Shown here one piece after another: positions 1 to 9,339 of a stretch of DNA of 64,000 nucleotides. The first letter of the stretch is position 1, and each line of letters opens with the position of its first letter. Under the pieces are notes generated by a model. The model ran no database searches. It saw nothing but the letters and a program-made list of their open reading frames with translations, and was not told the DNA's origin. Both the position numbers and the translations under genes were made by a program. Origin of the DNA: Desulforapulum autotrophicum (GTDB lineage: Bacteria > Desulfobacterota > Desulfobacteria > Desulfobacterales > Desulfolunaceae); the NCBI GenBank assembly GCA_020723285.1, contig DYJE01000006.1:159677-223676 (forward strand), in the 5' to 3' direction.

Positions 1-2203
1 AATCGTCACTGCTCTTAAGGACCCTGAAACCGAAAATCTCCATGACGGTGTCGAACAATATGGACTGTTTCACCGGTTTCATGAGAAAGCTGTCCGCACC
101 CGCGCTTCTCGCCCGCTGGACATCCCCGTCCCTGCCGTAACTCCCGGTGCAGATGATGGGCGGGGATGTGTAGCGGCTGTCGTTTTTGATCCTTGCAATG
201 GCCTCGATGCCGTCCATGCCTTTGAGCTTCACGTCCATGATGATCAGGCCGTAGGGTTCCTGGGTCTGGGACAGGTAGTAAAGCTGGAGGGCTGTTTCAG
301 CGGAACTGGCCATGTCCGTCCGGAATCCGAAAGACTCCATGAACCGTTTGATGATGAGAAGGGTTGACGGGTTGTCATCCACGATCAGCACCCGTTTGTC
401 TCTGAGGTTCGGTGGAACGGTCTGGGGGGTTTCCCTGTCCGCATCGGCTGTCCGTGTTTCAATGGTGAAATAGAACGCGCTTCCTTTGCCGATCTCGCTT
501 TCGACCCAGATATCGCCGCCCATCATCATGACGATTTTCTTGCAGATGGCAAGGCCCAGCCCCGTTCCGCCGTATTTGCGGGTGGTGGAACCGTCGGCCT
601 GGGCAAAAGCGTCGAACAGACGCTCGGAAATGGATGAATCGATGCCGATGCCCGTGTCCCTGACACAGAACAGCAGGCTTACACGGTCTTCCACGCGGCT
701 CCGGGTTTTCACGGAAATGCAGATCTCGCCTTTTTTCGTGAACTTGAACGCATTGGAGCTGAGGTTGGCGAGGACCTGACGGAGCCGAAGGGGATCGGAC
801 ACCAGTTTTCTGGGGGCCGAGGCATCAATGTCCACCACCAGTTCGATGTCCTTGGTCATGCTGCGCTCAAGAAACATGTCCGACACTTCCTCGATCACGG
901 AACGCAGGTTGAAAGGAACATTTTCAAAACCCAGTTTGCCCGCGTCGATTTTCGAAAAATCCAGGATATCGTTGATCAGTTCGAGAAGGGACCGGGACGA
1001 CGAACGGACGATGTTCAAATACTCTTTCTGTTTGCGGGTCATCTCCGTGTTCATCACCAGATCGCACATGCCGATGATGGCGTTCATGGGGGTCCTAATT
1101 TCATGGCTCATGTTGGCCAGAAATTCGCTTTTCGCCTTTCCCGAGGCATCTGCGGCTTCCATGGCCTTCTTGAGCTGGGCGTTCATTTCCTTGAGTTCCG
1201 CCGTGCGTTCCTCCACCCGTTTTTCCAGTTCGTCATGGGCTTTCTGAAGGGCGTGCTCGGCCTTCTTCCGCGGGGTGATATCGATGACCGACGCAATGGT
1301 CATACCGGTCTTGGCATCGGGATTCACTTCGGAATACACATGGATGATCTCCCCATCCTTCCGCACCAGCCGGAATTCGTATTCCCTGGGCGACGGCTGG
1401 CCGCTGGCCTGTCGGTCCAGATGGTCTTTCTTCAACACTTTCCGGTCTTCTTCCTCCACAAAATCCATCCAGCGGAACCTGCCTTCAATCTCGTAACGGC
1501 TGTAACCGGTCATCTTTTCCAGCATGGGATTGGCTTCGGACACCACCATATGTTCATCGATCACCAGCAGTCCGGCACCGGTGTTTTCGAAAATATTCCT
1601 GTACTTGTCATTGCTGATCTCAAGGGCCAGGGTCCTTTTCCGGGTTTCCTCCCTGAATTCCTCAATCCTGAAAATAAACTTGTAGACATAGAAAAGAACT
1701 GAAAGGCAGAGAATGAAAAGCGTCAGTTCGGACGTGCTGAACCCCAGAACATAACTGCGAAGCCCCAGCACCAGGGGGGCCATGGCGATGATGCTCCAGG
1801 AAAGGAGATTGAAGGCCCTGATCCCGTACTGGATGCCGTTACCCACGGCGATGATCACCATGAACAGCATAAGGGGAGACGGCGAGGTGGGATCACAGAT
1901 CCAGGCCACATAGGAAAAACCCAGGTCGGCGATGATACTGGAACGGACAAGGCCCCAGCTCATGCCCTGCTTCACCATGCGGTGGCGGAGAAGAAACTGG
2001 AGAACGGCGTAGGCCCCGATAAAAAGAAGCACCGGCTCAAAGCCCACCATCCGGAGCCTCGGCCCGATCAAAACATAGACTATGAACAGTCCTGCAAGCA
2101 GTGCCCGGACAAGATACTGCAATCCCGGCACATGGTTTTTTTTCCGTGTCATCTTTCCCGCCCCATCCACGGGATTATCCACCGTCAGGTTCCCACCACC
2201 CAT
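1..2203 (-). CDS. Hybrid sensor histidine kinase (membrane, PAS, HisKA, HATPase, receiver), 3' end outside window
   Basis: The frame is open from about 2203 down to base 1, so the C-terminus lies outside the window. The N-terminal ~190 residues are strongly hydrophobic (about six membrane segments). A PAS domain follows (IDEHMVVSEANPMLEKMTGYS). Then comes a coiled linker, a HisKA H-box (FLANMSHEIRTPMNAIIGM, His near residue 363) and a HATPase with N box, DTGIGI and GGTGLGLAI. The C-terminal receiver has the phospho-acceptor Asp in LIIMDVKLKGMDG and the conserved Lys in FLMKPVK. It should autophosphorylate and pass phosphate to its own receiver; the signal is unknown. Two in-frame ATGs are possible, at 2203 and 2152. 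The second has a purine-rich stretch (GGGCGGGAAAG) just before it and may be the true start. Confidence 0.9.
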   Translation of the reverse strand, partial: MGGGNLTVDNPVDGAGKMTRKKNHVPGLQYLVRALLAGLFIVYVLIGPRLRMVGFEPVLLFIGAYAVLQFLLRHRMVKQGMSWGLVRSSIIADLGFSYVAWICDPTSPSPLMLFMVIIAVGNGIQYGIRAFNLLSWSIIAMAPLVLGLRSYVLGFSTSELTLFILCLSVLFYVYKFIFRIEEFREETRKRTLALEISNDKYRNIFENTGAGLLVIDEHMVVSEANPMLEKMTGYSRYEIEGRFRWMDFVEEEDRKVLKKDHLDRQASGQPSPREYEFRLVRKDGEIIHVYSEVNPDAKTGMTIASVIDITPRKKAEHALQKAHDELEKRVEERTAELKEMNAQLKKAMEAADASGKAKSEFLANMSHEIRTPMNAIIGMCDLVMNTEMTRKQKEYLNIVRSSSRSLLELINDILDFSKIDAGKLGFENVPFNLRSVIEEVSDMFLERSMTKDIELVVDIDASAPRKLVSDPLRLRQVLANLSSNAFKFTKKGEICISVKTRSRVEDRVSLLFCVRDTGIGIDSSISERLFDAFAQADGSTTRKYGGTGLGLAICKKIVMMMGGDIWVESEIGKGSAFYFTIETRTADADRETPQTVPPNLRDKRVLIVDDNPSTLLIIKRFMESFGFRTDMASSAETALQLYYLSQTQEPYGLIIMDVKLKGMDGIEAIARIKNDSRYTSPPIICTGSYGRDGDVQRARSAGADSFLMKPVKQSILFDTVMEIFGFRVLKSSDD

Positions 2204-2480
2204 AGTTAAACCCCAGAAAGACAGATGAATGATATGAGAGACAGCGTACAGACTCCCCCACAACCGTTCCTCCCCACCGAAGGCAAAACAATCCCGGCAA
2301 CTGATGGATTGCCCGATCTATCGCGGATCATCAATTATACAACCGGAATGCTAAACATGTATTTCAGGTGTAAACCGAAGTCAATAGAAGAATTTCAATT
2401 GGTTATAATATGTGTAAAAAAACCGGACGATTGCCCTGTCGCAAGCGAAGCCCCCCGGCTCAGACCGCCCGAAGTGCGTG

Positions 2481-3566
2481 TCATACCGGCATTCCCCCAG
2501 TAAAATCGTAGCCCACCCGGATTTTGTACGTCCTTAGATTTTCAAGCAGGTTTCTCAGGCGGCCCCGCTCGTTCGGGTTCAGGCTGTTGGGGAAAACATC
2601 GTTGGACGGTGACGACCAGGCCGACCCCACGGCCCGTGCCTGCGTGTTCAGCCGTATATCCATCAGGCCTTCAAACGTTTCTTTCATGCCCTGATGGGTC
2701 CCCGCGCTCAGAACACGCAGGGCCAGAAGATCGTCAAGCCGTGTCACGGTGTGTGTCGAGCTGACGCCATGCTTCATGGCATAGACCCGGACAAAATCCA
2801 CCAGAGGCGTCATGGCGTTTTTGATACTGAATGACCCGCGTCTGGGGCCGTCCTTTTCCACAACGATCCGGCCGAGAAACCCCAAGGGGACCTGGGCTTG
2901 AAGGATGTGGTTCGCCAGAATCCTGATAAACCGGGGGCTTTCCGCCACACGGTTTTCAAGATGGGTCCTGAAATCTCCCGCCAGACCATCATCTCCAAGG
3001 ACACCCCGGACATCGAAGAGCATCCGTGCCTTCATGAGGTCACGCTCTTCCGCCGAAAGGAGCCACTGATCAACATCCTGTTTCCACAGTGAAAGAGACT
3101 GACAGAATCTGGGATTCATGGCCATGGTATCCCCTTTGCACAAGGCATACCCGGCAAGGCTCAGCCCTTGGCAGACGTTTTTTCCAAGAGTCAGAAAATA
3201 TGCCCGGGCCGCTTTGCCCTGATCATCCGTCAGGTCTTCGTAGACGATGGCATTGTCCTGGTCGGTCGTAAGGGTCTGCTCGTTACGTCCCTCGCTGCCG
3301 AAAACCAGGAACGAAAACCGGCACGGAGGAGGGCCGAGCTGTGTCACGGCGAATTCGATGAAACGGACGGCCATGCTGTCGCTGATTAACGATAAGGTCA
3401 GGGTGATGTCGGAAGGGGGAATCCCGGTGCGGATCAGACCGGCAGCGAGCGGTGCCGTTGCCCGGCTGACCACGGTGAGGGTTTCAGGGCTTTCGGCATT
3501 CCTGATCTGCTCCAGATGATCCGAAAGCCCCTTGAAACGGCTGATGCCATGGAATTCATGAATCAT
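2481..3566 (-). CDS. DUF294 nucleotidyltransferase-like protein, GlnD-type head, no CBS domains
   Basis: The motif FGSEGRNEQTLTTDQDNAI carries the GS...D-x-D nucleotidyltransferase signature of DUF294 proteins, which resemble the head of the PII-uridylyltransferase GlnD. The C-terminal half fits the DUF294 substrate-binding helical domain. Family members often carry N-terminal CBS or cyclic-nucleotide domains; this 361-residue form has only a short helical lead-in. I chose the ATG at 3566 because it shares its A with the TGA of the upstream cytochrome gene (TGATG), which implies translational coupling. The longer frame to 3668 would overlap that gene by 100 bases. The target is unknown. The family is assumed, not shown, to modify a signalling protein or make a nucleotide signal. 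Confidence 0.8.
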   Translation of the reverse strand: MIHEFHGISRFKGLSDHLEQIRNAESPETLTVVSRATAPLAAGLIRTGIPPSDITLTLSLISDSMAVRFIEFAVTQLGPPPCRFSFLVFGSEGRNEQTLTTDQDNAIVYEDLTDDQGKAARAYFLTLGKNVCQGLSLAGYALCKGDTMAMNPRFCQSLSLWKQDVDQWLLSAEERDLMKARMLFDVRGVLGDDGLAGDFRTHLENRVAESPRFIRILANHILQAQVPLGFLGRIVVEKDGPRRGSFSIKNAMTPLVDFVRVYAMKHGVSSTHTVTRLDDLLALRVLSAGTHQGMKETFEGLMDIRLNTQARAVGSAWSSPSNDVFPNSLNPNERGRLRNLLENLRTYKIRVGYDFTGGMPV

Positions 3567-3841
3567 CAGCTTTTTTTGCCGAAATACCTGTTCCAGTTGT
3601 TCACAATGTAATCCTTGTGAAGCCAGAGATGGACACCGGCTAAAATCATGAAAAAAAGCCCGGCCCATTCATGGATATCCCGCATGAAATGTCTCAGGGA
3701 AACAAGAAAACCCATGTTCGTTTCACTGCCACGGGGAAGCACCCACCAGTTGATGAGGCCGGTAAAACCCAGAACGGCGAACAGCACCAGCATGGCCGCG
3801 CTGACATACAAGAGAAGATCCTTTTTTTTCATGTCCATCAT
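3566..3841 (-). CDS. Small DUF4405-type membrane cytochrome b
   Basis: A 91-residue protein with two hydrophobic helices (about residues 9-31 and 55-75). Histidines in RHFMRDIHEWAG and GVHLWLH sit where DUF4405 / cytochrome b561-like proteins bind haem. Family members are small haem-b membrane electron carriers, some of them linked to flavinylated periplasmic proteins. An AGGAGG-like site lies 2-7 bases before the double ATG. The stop overlaps the DUF294 start by one base. It follows ptsP after 57 bases, so the three genes probably form one operon. Haem binding is inferred from the His pattern only. Confidence 0.7.
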   Translation of the reverse strand: MMDMKKKDLLLYVSAAMLVLFAVLGFTGLINWWVLPRGSETNMGFLVSLRHFMRDIHEWAGLFFMILAGVHLWLHKDYIVNNWNRYFGKKS

Positions 3842-3898
3842 AACCTCCTTCAGTCACTCATGATTGATAAAAAAAACAATTCATCGTTTCCATAATTT

Positions 3899-6196
3899 TC
3901 AATCCGGGACCACACCTTTCTTGAATTCATCGAGAATCCGGCGGGCCCCTTCAATGGTTGTCATTTCAAGAAGAGACCGGGTATGGTCCCTGATCTCATC
4001 CAGAGTCAGCGAGGTGATCCGCTTCTGGACCTGGGGCAGATCCTTGGCGTTGACACTGAGGCTCCGAATCCCGATCCCCAGGAGAAAGGGGATGTATTCG
4101 GGCTCATGGGCCATTTCACCGCACACGGACACGTCGATTCCCGCCCGTTCCCCGGCTCCGGCGATCTTGGCAAGGGCTCTCAGGACCGACGGATGATAGG
4201 GGCAGAAGTAATCCGCCACCCGTTTGTTGCCCCGGTCCACGGCCAGCATGTACTGAACGAAATCGTTGGTGCCGATGGAAAAAAAATCCGCCGCTTCGGC
4301 GAACTCGTCAAGGGTCTCCATCACGGCGGGCAGTTCCACCATCATCCCCACTTCGGGTTTTTCGTGATGAACCAGGCCTTCGGCCTTCAGTTTCTCCATA
4401 CAGCTCATCACCATGTTCCGAGCCTGATAGAACTCATCCAGAGATGAAATCATGGGAAACATGATCCGGAGCTTTTCGTGCCCTGCCCCGGCCCTTAGAA
4501 TGGCCCGGATCTGCTGGGCGAAGACCTCCTTGATTTTGAAAGAAAACCGGATGGATCTCAGGCCCAGGGCAGGGTTGTCCTCCCCTTTCACATCGGAATA
4601 GGCCAGAATTTTATCCCCGCCGGCATCCAGGGTCCTGATGGTCACCACCTTATCCCCCATCTGTTCCATCAACCGGTTGTAAACCACAAGCTGCTCTTCT
4701 TCCGTGGGGAAATTGGCCCTGACGAGAAACGGGAATTCCGTTCGGTAAAGGCCGATGCCCTCCGCCTTGAGCTCAAGGGCCAGGGGGACTTCCGATAGCA
4801 GGTTGATGTTGGCGTAAAGATGGACCCGTGTCCCGTCTTTTGTCCGTGTTTCAGGAAGCATCTCGTTTTTGATGGCGTCGGCGGTTTTCCGGGTCTTCAG
4901 GCGCTCCTCATGGCTATTGACCACTTCCGCCGCCGGATCGATGTAGATGTTTCCCATATCACCGTCCACGATGGCCGTTGTTCCACCGGGCAAAGCCAGC
5001 AGTCTCTCGTCTTCGGCGATCACCAGGGGTATGCCCAGGGACCGGGCCAGGATGGAGATGTGGGATGTGACTCCGCCGCCCACCAGAACGATGGCGGCCA
5101 CTTCGTCCGCAGCCAGTTTCAGGATGTCCGATGGAAAAAGCTCTTTGGAGATCACCACCCGTTTCTGGCCCAGACTGGGTTCTCCGCAGCTCCGGCAGAT
5201 CAGGTTGCTGAGAAGACGGCTTCCCAGGTCTTCCACGTCATTGGCCTTTTCCTTCATATAAGCGTGAGGGCTCGATGAAAAAATTTTGATGTAACTGTTG
5301 GCGATCCGTCTCACCGCTTCGGGCGGGTTCATGCCGTTTTCGATGAGATTCGTCATTTTGCTGATAAAACTCGGATCTTTGAGAATCATGAAATGGGCCG
5401 TGAAAATCAAGGACGCACTTTCAGGCAAGCGCTCCACAAAGGCGTTTTCCATTTCTTTCAGCTGGATGGCCGTCAGTTTCACGGCTTCCTGAAAATCATC
5501 CATGGTGTAGATTGTCCCGCCGTCATTCTGACCCTGATCCGAAAGAAGTTCCCCGTGCGTTTTCTTGTACACGGCCACCGGTGCGTGAGCGTATCCCCCG
5601 GAAGCCACAAGGCCCCGGACGAGCTTGAGTTCCCGGACATCCGCCGGTTCAGGGTTCACTTTCCCGTTTCCGGTATGGAGTTCCATCAAAAGCCGCGCGT
5701 TTTCGATAGAACCGGCCAGCTGGGACGCCGAAGCCCTCAGGGCGTCGGTGTCGCTTGCCTGGAAAAAGCATTCCTGCTCATGCTGAACCACCAGAACGCC
5801 GATTTTCTCTTCTCCCCGCTGAATGGGAACCGCAAGAAACGATTCAAACCGGTCTTCATCCGCTTCCTTGAAATACTTGTAATGAGCATCCGCCGAAGCC
5901 TTGTCCACGGAAAGGGGTTTACGGCTGAAAAGGGTGGTTCCCACCAGCCCCTCTCCCAGTTTCATCCTGATTTTGCCGACGGCCCTGGGGTTCAGCCCCA
6001 CCGTGGCGGCAAGAACAAGATCCTGGGTGTTCCGTTCAAACAGATAAATGGAGCAGACATCCGCGTCCAGGTGGCGTGCCACCATTTCCACGGCGCGTTG
6101 CAGAAAAGTGTGGATATTTTCACTTCCGGCAAGAAGATCGGCAAGTTCGCCGATATCGCAAAGAAGACTCAGGTGGTCTCGTTTCACTCGTTTCAT
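3899..6196 (-). CDS. ptsP: PEP-protein phosphotransferase with GAF domain (EI-Ntr)
   Basis: Enzyme I of the nitrogen-type phosphotransferase system: it phosphorylates itself from phosphoenolpyruvate and passes phosphate to an NPr/HPr protein. Domains: GAF sensor (about residues 15-170), PEP-utiliser N-terminal domain, swivelling phosphohistidine domain with GGGVTSHISILAR (His379), and a TIM barrel with GIGLYRTEF (Arg485) and the catalytic Cys in VCGEMAHEPE (Cys692). All catalytic residues are present and 765 residues is normal for PtsP. GAF domains in this family sense glutamine or 2-oxoglutarate. No HPr or EIIA gene is in the window. The small cytochrome b and the GlnD-like DUF294 gene lie directly downstream. 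Confidence 0.93.
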   Translation of the reverse strand: MKRVKRDHLSLLCDIGELADLLAGSENIHTFLQRAVEMVARHLDADVCSIYLFERNTQDLVLAATVGLNPRAVGKIRMKLGEGLVGTTLFSRKPLSVDKASADAHYKYFKEADEDRFESFLAVPIQRGEEKIGVLVVQHEQECFFQASDTDALRASASQLAGSIENARLLMELHTGNGKVNPEPADVRELKLVRGLVASGGYAHAPVAVYKKTHGELLSDQGQNDGGTIYTMDDFQEAVKLTAIQLKEMENAFVERLPESASLIFTAHFMILKDPSFISKMTNLIENGMNPPEAVRRIANSYIKIFSSSPHAYMKEKANDVEDLGSRLLSNLICRSCGEPSLGQKRVVISKELFPSDILKLAADEVAAIVLVGGGVTSHISILARSLGIPLVIAEDERLLALPGGTTAIVDGDMGNIYIDPAAEVVNSHEERLKTRKTADAIKNEMLPETRTKDGTRVHLYANINLLSEVPLALELKAEGIGLYRTEFPFLVRANFPTEEEQLVVYNRLMEQMGDKVVTIRTLDAGGDKILAYSDVKGEDNPALGLRSIRFSFKIKEVFAQQIRAILRAGAGHEKLRIMFPMISSLDEFYQARNMVMSCMEKLKAEGLVHHEKPEVGMMVELPAVMETLDEFAEAADFFSIGTNDFVQYMLAVDRGNKRVADYFCPYHPSVLRALAKIAGAGERAGIDVSVCGEMAHEPEYIPFLLGIGIRSLSVNAKDLPQVQKRITSLTLDEIRDHTRSLLEMTTIEGARRILDEFKKGVVPD

Positions 6197-6478
6197 GACG
6201 TTCCTGGTGTGTGCAGCCTGTCGGTGGATAATGCCGTTTCGGGATTTCGCTCCTTAAACCGGCGCTTGAAAAACGAAACCTACTTTAAGGCATCCCATGG
6301 CGATTGTCAAAACACGTTTATCTATGGATTCTTGATCAAAATGATTCATTGGGACGTGAATCAATCTTATAAATCAACCTTTAAATCAGCACAGATCGTT
6401 TGCCTCAATATAAAAACCCTTTATTTTTTAAAAAAATTCTGCTGTTTATGTATATGGCTATAATACAAGGAGATCATC

Positions 6479-6679
6479 ATGCACCCTATTCGACACATAT
6501 TTGAAGAGGCCCCGGACGTTATTCCCGTTCCTGAAGAACTGCGCCGCCGTCGGGTCGAATTCATTCTCTGGCCTCTGGAAGAAACACAGCCGGGTAAAAA
6601 GAAAAAGCCCTGTTTTAAGATTGCCGACGTGGACGTCATCGACATTCTATCCAGGGAGGAACGCAATGTCCGGCGATAG
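6479..6679 (+). CDS. Putative antitoxin of a PIN-domain toxin pair
   Basis: A 66-residue charged protein starting at an ATG preceded by AAGGAGA. Its last 14 bases overlap the start of a PIN-domain toxin gene, the usual antitoxin-first arrangement of VapBC-type modules. I do not recognise a named antitoxin fold. The assignment rests on size, overlap and partner. It would neutralise the ribonuclease next door and probably repress its own operon. Confidence 0.6.
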   Translation: MHPIRHIFEEAPDVIPVPEELRRRRVEFILWPLEETQPGKKKKPCFKIADVDVIDILSREERNVRR

Positions 6680-7079
6680 TGTTTTCATCGACACCAACAT
6701 CTGGATATACGCCCACCTGAGAAAAGCAAACGACACCCGTCACACCGTTGCCCTGGATCTCGTGGAAAACCTGTCAAACGTCGTCATCAGCCCCCAGGTG
6801 GTTGCAGAATATTACAGCGTCATGCTGCGTTCCGGGCAAAGTGACGGCTGGATACAGGACAACCTGAATATCATGCTGGATTACTATCGTGTGCAGCCGT
6901 TGAGCCATTCCCTTCTCCGGCTGGCCTGGGATATTCGTAACCGGCAGGGGTTTTCGATCTGGGACAGCCAGATCGTCGCTGCGGCCATGGCATCCGGTTG
7001 TGGAATCCTCTACACGGAAGATTTACAGCACGGACAGCAAATCGGGTCTCTTTCAATCATCAATCCATTCCACGGATAA
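6666..7079 (+). CDS. PIN-domain ribonuclease toxin (VapC-like)
   Basis: A 137-residue PIN domain. VFIDTNIWIYA supplies the first acidic metal ligand, PQVVAEYYSVM the Glu, and IWDSQIVAAAM plus LYTEDLQHG the C-terminal acidic residues, giving the complete set expected of an active Mg-dependent endoribonuclease. It would cleave RNA when its unstable antitoxin is lost. I chose the ATG at 6666, which follows GGGAGG by about 5 bases; the longer open frame upstream is the antitoxin gene read in another frame. Confidence 0.82.
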   Translation: MSGDSVFIDTNIWIYAHLRKANDTRHTVALDLVENLSNVVISPQVVAEYYSVMLRSGQSDGWIQDNLNIMLDYYRVQPLSHSLLRLAWDIRNRQGFSIWDSQIVAAAMASGCGILYTEDLQHGQQIGSLSIINPFHG

Positions 7080-7108
7080 CAGCAGCTGGCGTCTCCCTCA
7101 ATGCCGCA

Positions 7109-7792
7109 TCAGTTCAGGCGAAACGGCAGCTGAGAACGGCAATGCCCGTCAGCCCAATCGGTGATTCTCACCAGTTCGTCCTGAAGGGCGCGGGTGGTTT
7201 TTTCAAGATCGGCGGCGGTAGGGTTGAACGGTGTGAAAACAGGTTTGCCGTAGATCAGCACACAGCGGGTGAAGGGAAAGGGAATCATCAGACGGTCCCA
7301 GCTCCGCATGGATTTGAAGCGCCGGGCGGAAAAACTCATGGGGATGATGGGGTAGCGGAGGGCTGACGCAAGCCGCGCCGCACCGGGTTTCACCACATGT
7401 CTGGGGCCAGTGGGTCCGTCCACGGACAGCATGCCGCTTCGTTTTTCCGTTTTCATGTAGTGTTCCATCTGGGCCAGCGCCTCTCTCCCCCCTTTTCGGG
7501 TTGACCCTCTGAAAACCATATACCCGCCTGTTTCCTGAAGAAGCGACGCCATATACCCGTCCCTGGACCGACTGGCCATGGCTGCGGGCTTCGCATCCCG
7601 CGGCCCCAGAAAATAGACGATGAGCCGTCCGTGCCAGCTGGCCAGAAGATAAGGACTTTTACGCATATAGGGCCCTGCATCTTCAAGGCCCCGGATTTCG
7701 ATCCGGCAGCTGAAAAGAATCATATCGAAAATAAAGATGACCAGACGCCCTAAGCCGAACATCACAATGTCTTTTAAGGTTGTTGTGTTCAT
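7109..7792 (-). CDS. DUF374 lysophospholipid acyltransferase family protein
   Basis: A 227-residue protein with an N-terminal hydrophobic anchor (MFGLGRLVIFIFDMILF). The DUF374 core follows: ASWHGRLIVYFLG, then SRSRDGYMASLLQ, GSTRKGGREAL, SVDGPTGPRHVVKPGAARLA and PIIPMSFSARR. DUF374 proteins belong to the LPLAT fold and are thought to acylate lipids such as lipid A precursors at the inner membrane. The ATG at 7792 follows an AAGGA-type site and fits the family length; the open frame continues 47 codons upstream without family similarity. It converges on the PIN toxin gene. Confidence 0.8.
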   Translation of the reverse strand: MNTTTLKDIVMFGLGRLVIFIFDMILFSCRIEIRGLEDAGPYMRKSPYLLASWHGRLIVYFLGPRDAKPAAMASRSRDGYMASLLQETGGYMVFRGSTRKGGREALAQMEHYMKTEKRSGMLSVDGPTGPRHVVKPGAARLASALRYPIIPMSFSARRFKSMRSWDRLMIPFPFTRCVLIYGKPVFTPFNPTAADLEKTTRALQDELVRITDWADGHCRSQLPFRLN

Positions 7793-8134
7793 TCCCAAAT
7801 CCTTTTTCTTTGGATTCTTTGAACGTTTATCGTTTCTGCCGGCATAATGATGGCTAAAGCTACGTGAGCGGACGACAAATGTCAAGAATTGGCACCTCCG
7901 CCACATTCCACGTGGCATGGGGCATTGACCCAAAACAGGTCAACCCGCCTGAAACAAGCGACCTGTTTCAGGTCAGCCGGGATGGCTATCGCGTTCAAAA
8001 ACATGCAATCACCTGAAAACAAACAATATTTCAGCCTCGACCATTCTGGCACGCATCTGGCTTAAGCAAACATCAAAAACGTTCGCAATGATACCGAGAA
8101 TTATCTCCAAAACCCATCCATAAGGTGTGCGTCC
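7793..8134. other. 342-base intergenic region with a hairpin and a sigma-54-like site
   Basis: No gene is supported here. It holds a 9-bp inverted repeat, CCTGAAACA at 7948-7956 and TGTTTCAGG at 7964-7972, with no T-run on either side, so it may be an operator rather than a terminator. A sigma-54-like site follows at 8047-8062. The two genes flanking the region diverge, so it must carry promoters in both directions. Confidence 0.5.
8047..8062 (+). promoter_or_regulatory. Candidate sigma-54 (RpoN) promoter
   Basis: TGGCACGCATCTGGCT has the invariant GG (8048-8049) and GC (8060-8061) separated by exactly 10 bases, and matches the TGGCACG-N4-TTGCW consensus except for one base in the -12 element. 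It lies about 73 bases before the start at 8135 and is the only such match I found in an intergenic region. The upstream inverted repeat at 7948-7972 could bind an enhancer-binding protein. Confidence 0.5.
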
Positions 8135-9328
8135 ATGAAAAACGTTTTGATCATTGATGATGAGGAATCCCTGCTTTTCAGCATGAAAAAAGGCTTTGAA
8201 CCGTTCATGGACGAACTGAACGTCATGACGGCGGAAAACGGAGTCGAAGCGTTGAAAATCCTGGAATCTCACGATGTGGACCTGGTGGTGACGGACCTCA
8301 AGATGCCGGACATGGACGGTTTCGAGGTCATCGCTCACCTGTCCGAGCATTACCCCGGTCTCCCGGCCATGGTGATGACTGCCTTCAACACCCCGGACAT
8401 CGAAAAGAAACTCACGGCAGACCGTTCCATGAAAATATTCGAAAAGCCGGTTAACTTCGACGAATTCACCAAAACCATCCTCGACGCTGTGAGGTCCGAT
8501 GGAGGGGACAGTTTCGGCATCTCCCTCTCAAGCTTCATGCAGCTCATCCAGTCCGAACAGAAAACCTGCCTTCTTGAAATCAGGGTCAAAAACAAAACCG
8601 GTCATATCTACTTCGAAGACGGCGAGCTGATCAACGCGGCCTACGATGGTCTGAAAGGCGAAGACGCGGTGTACAGACTGATGGAATTTCAGGATATCCA
8701 GATCGGATTCAAAAAGCGTCCGAACAAAAAAATCAAACGATTGATCCATTCAAGTCTGATGCAGATTCTCATGGAAGGCATGCGGCGAATCGATGAACTC
8801 AGACCACAGTCCGTTGCGGAAAGTGAGCACCCGGACGAAAGTCCGGAACATAACCCTGAAGAAACATCCGATGAGGATCATGAAATATGTGATCCCACGG
8901 CCACCCAACATCCCAACACAAAAGGAGCGAACAACATGGCGAGCATCAAAGAATCCCTGGAAAAATTCAAAGCGGTTGACGGTTTTATGGCAGCCGGTGC
9001 CTTTTCTCCCAACGGCGAACTGGTCACCGAGCTGAACACGGCGGGCATCAACATCGCGGAACTCGGTGCCCTGGCCAACGATGTGCTGCTGAAAGCCCAG
9101 AAAGCCACGGAAATCATGGGCGTGGGCCGGGGCCAGCTTGTTCACATCGAAGCCCCCAAGGCCCATATCTTCACCCGCTGCCTCAACGAGTCTACGGACT
9201 ACGCCGTCACCTCGTCGGGCAGGGCTCATGTCCACCTGGTCATTGTAGTGGACAAGGAAGGCAACGTGGCCATGGCCAAAATGAGATTGGAAAACATCAT
9301 CATGGAGATCGCCGAGCATTTCAGATAG
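8135..9328 (+). CDS. Receiver-DUF4388-roadblock-like signalling protein
   Basis: Three parts. Residues 1-120 are a receiver with acidic pocket IIDDEE, phospho-acceptor Asp54 in VVTDLKMPDMDG and Lys104 in IFEKPVNF. About 125-235 is a DUF4388/PATAN-like domain (HIYFEDGELINAAYDGLKGEDAVYRL, split across the region). From Met268 a separate domain starts MASIKESLEKFKAVDGFMAA and resembles small roadblock/LC7-like proteins. Between them is an acidic, low-complexity linker. An AAGGAGCGAACAAC site sits right before the in-frame ATG at 8936, so the last 130 residues may also be made as a separate protein. First gene of an operon with a PHP protein and an ATPase. The output is unknown; there is no DNA-binding domain. 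Confidence 0.8.
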   Translation: MKNVLIIDDEESLLFSMKKGFEPFMDELNVMTAENGVEALKILESHDVDLVVTDLKMPDMDGFEVIAHLSEHYPGLPAMVMTAFNTPDIEKKLTADRSMKIFEKPVNFDEFTKTILDAVRSDGGDSFGISLSSFMQLIQSEQKTCLLEIRVKNKTGHIYFEDGELINAAYDGLKGEDAVYRLMEFQDIQIGFKKRPNKKIKRLIHSSLMQILMEGMRRIDELRPQSVAESEHPDESPEHNPEETSDEDHEICDPTATQHPNTKGANNMASIKESLEKFKAVDGFMAAGAFSPNGELVTELNTAGINIAELGALANDVLLKAQKATEIMGVGRGQLVHIEAPKAHIFTRCLNESTDYAVTSSGRAHVHLVIVVDKEGNVAMAKMRLENIIMEIAEHFR

Positions 9329-9339
9329 CGGTTGACATC

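Noticed and set aside
2225..2503. 92-codon open frame upstream of the histidine kinase
   Set aside because: No good ribosome-binding site, composition unlike neighbouring proteins, and it overlaps the DUF294 end; probably chance.
3567..3668. Longer N-terminus for the DUF294 protein
   Set aside because: It would read the cytochrome b gene in another frame; the coupled ATG at 3566 is the natural start.
5393..6463. 356-codon plus-strand frame opposite ptsP
   Set aside because: Antisense shadow of a well-conserved gene; the protein is rich in His, Gly and Arg as typical of such shadows.
7880..7910. Second sigma-54-like site (TTGGCACC) at 7892
   Set aside because: The base pair 10 positions after GG is not GC, so the invariant -12 element is missing.
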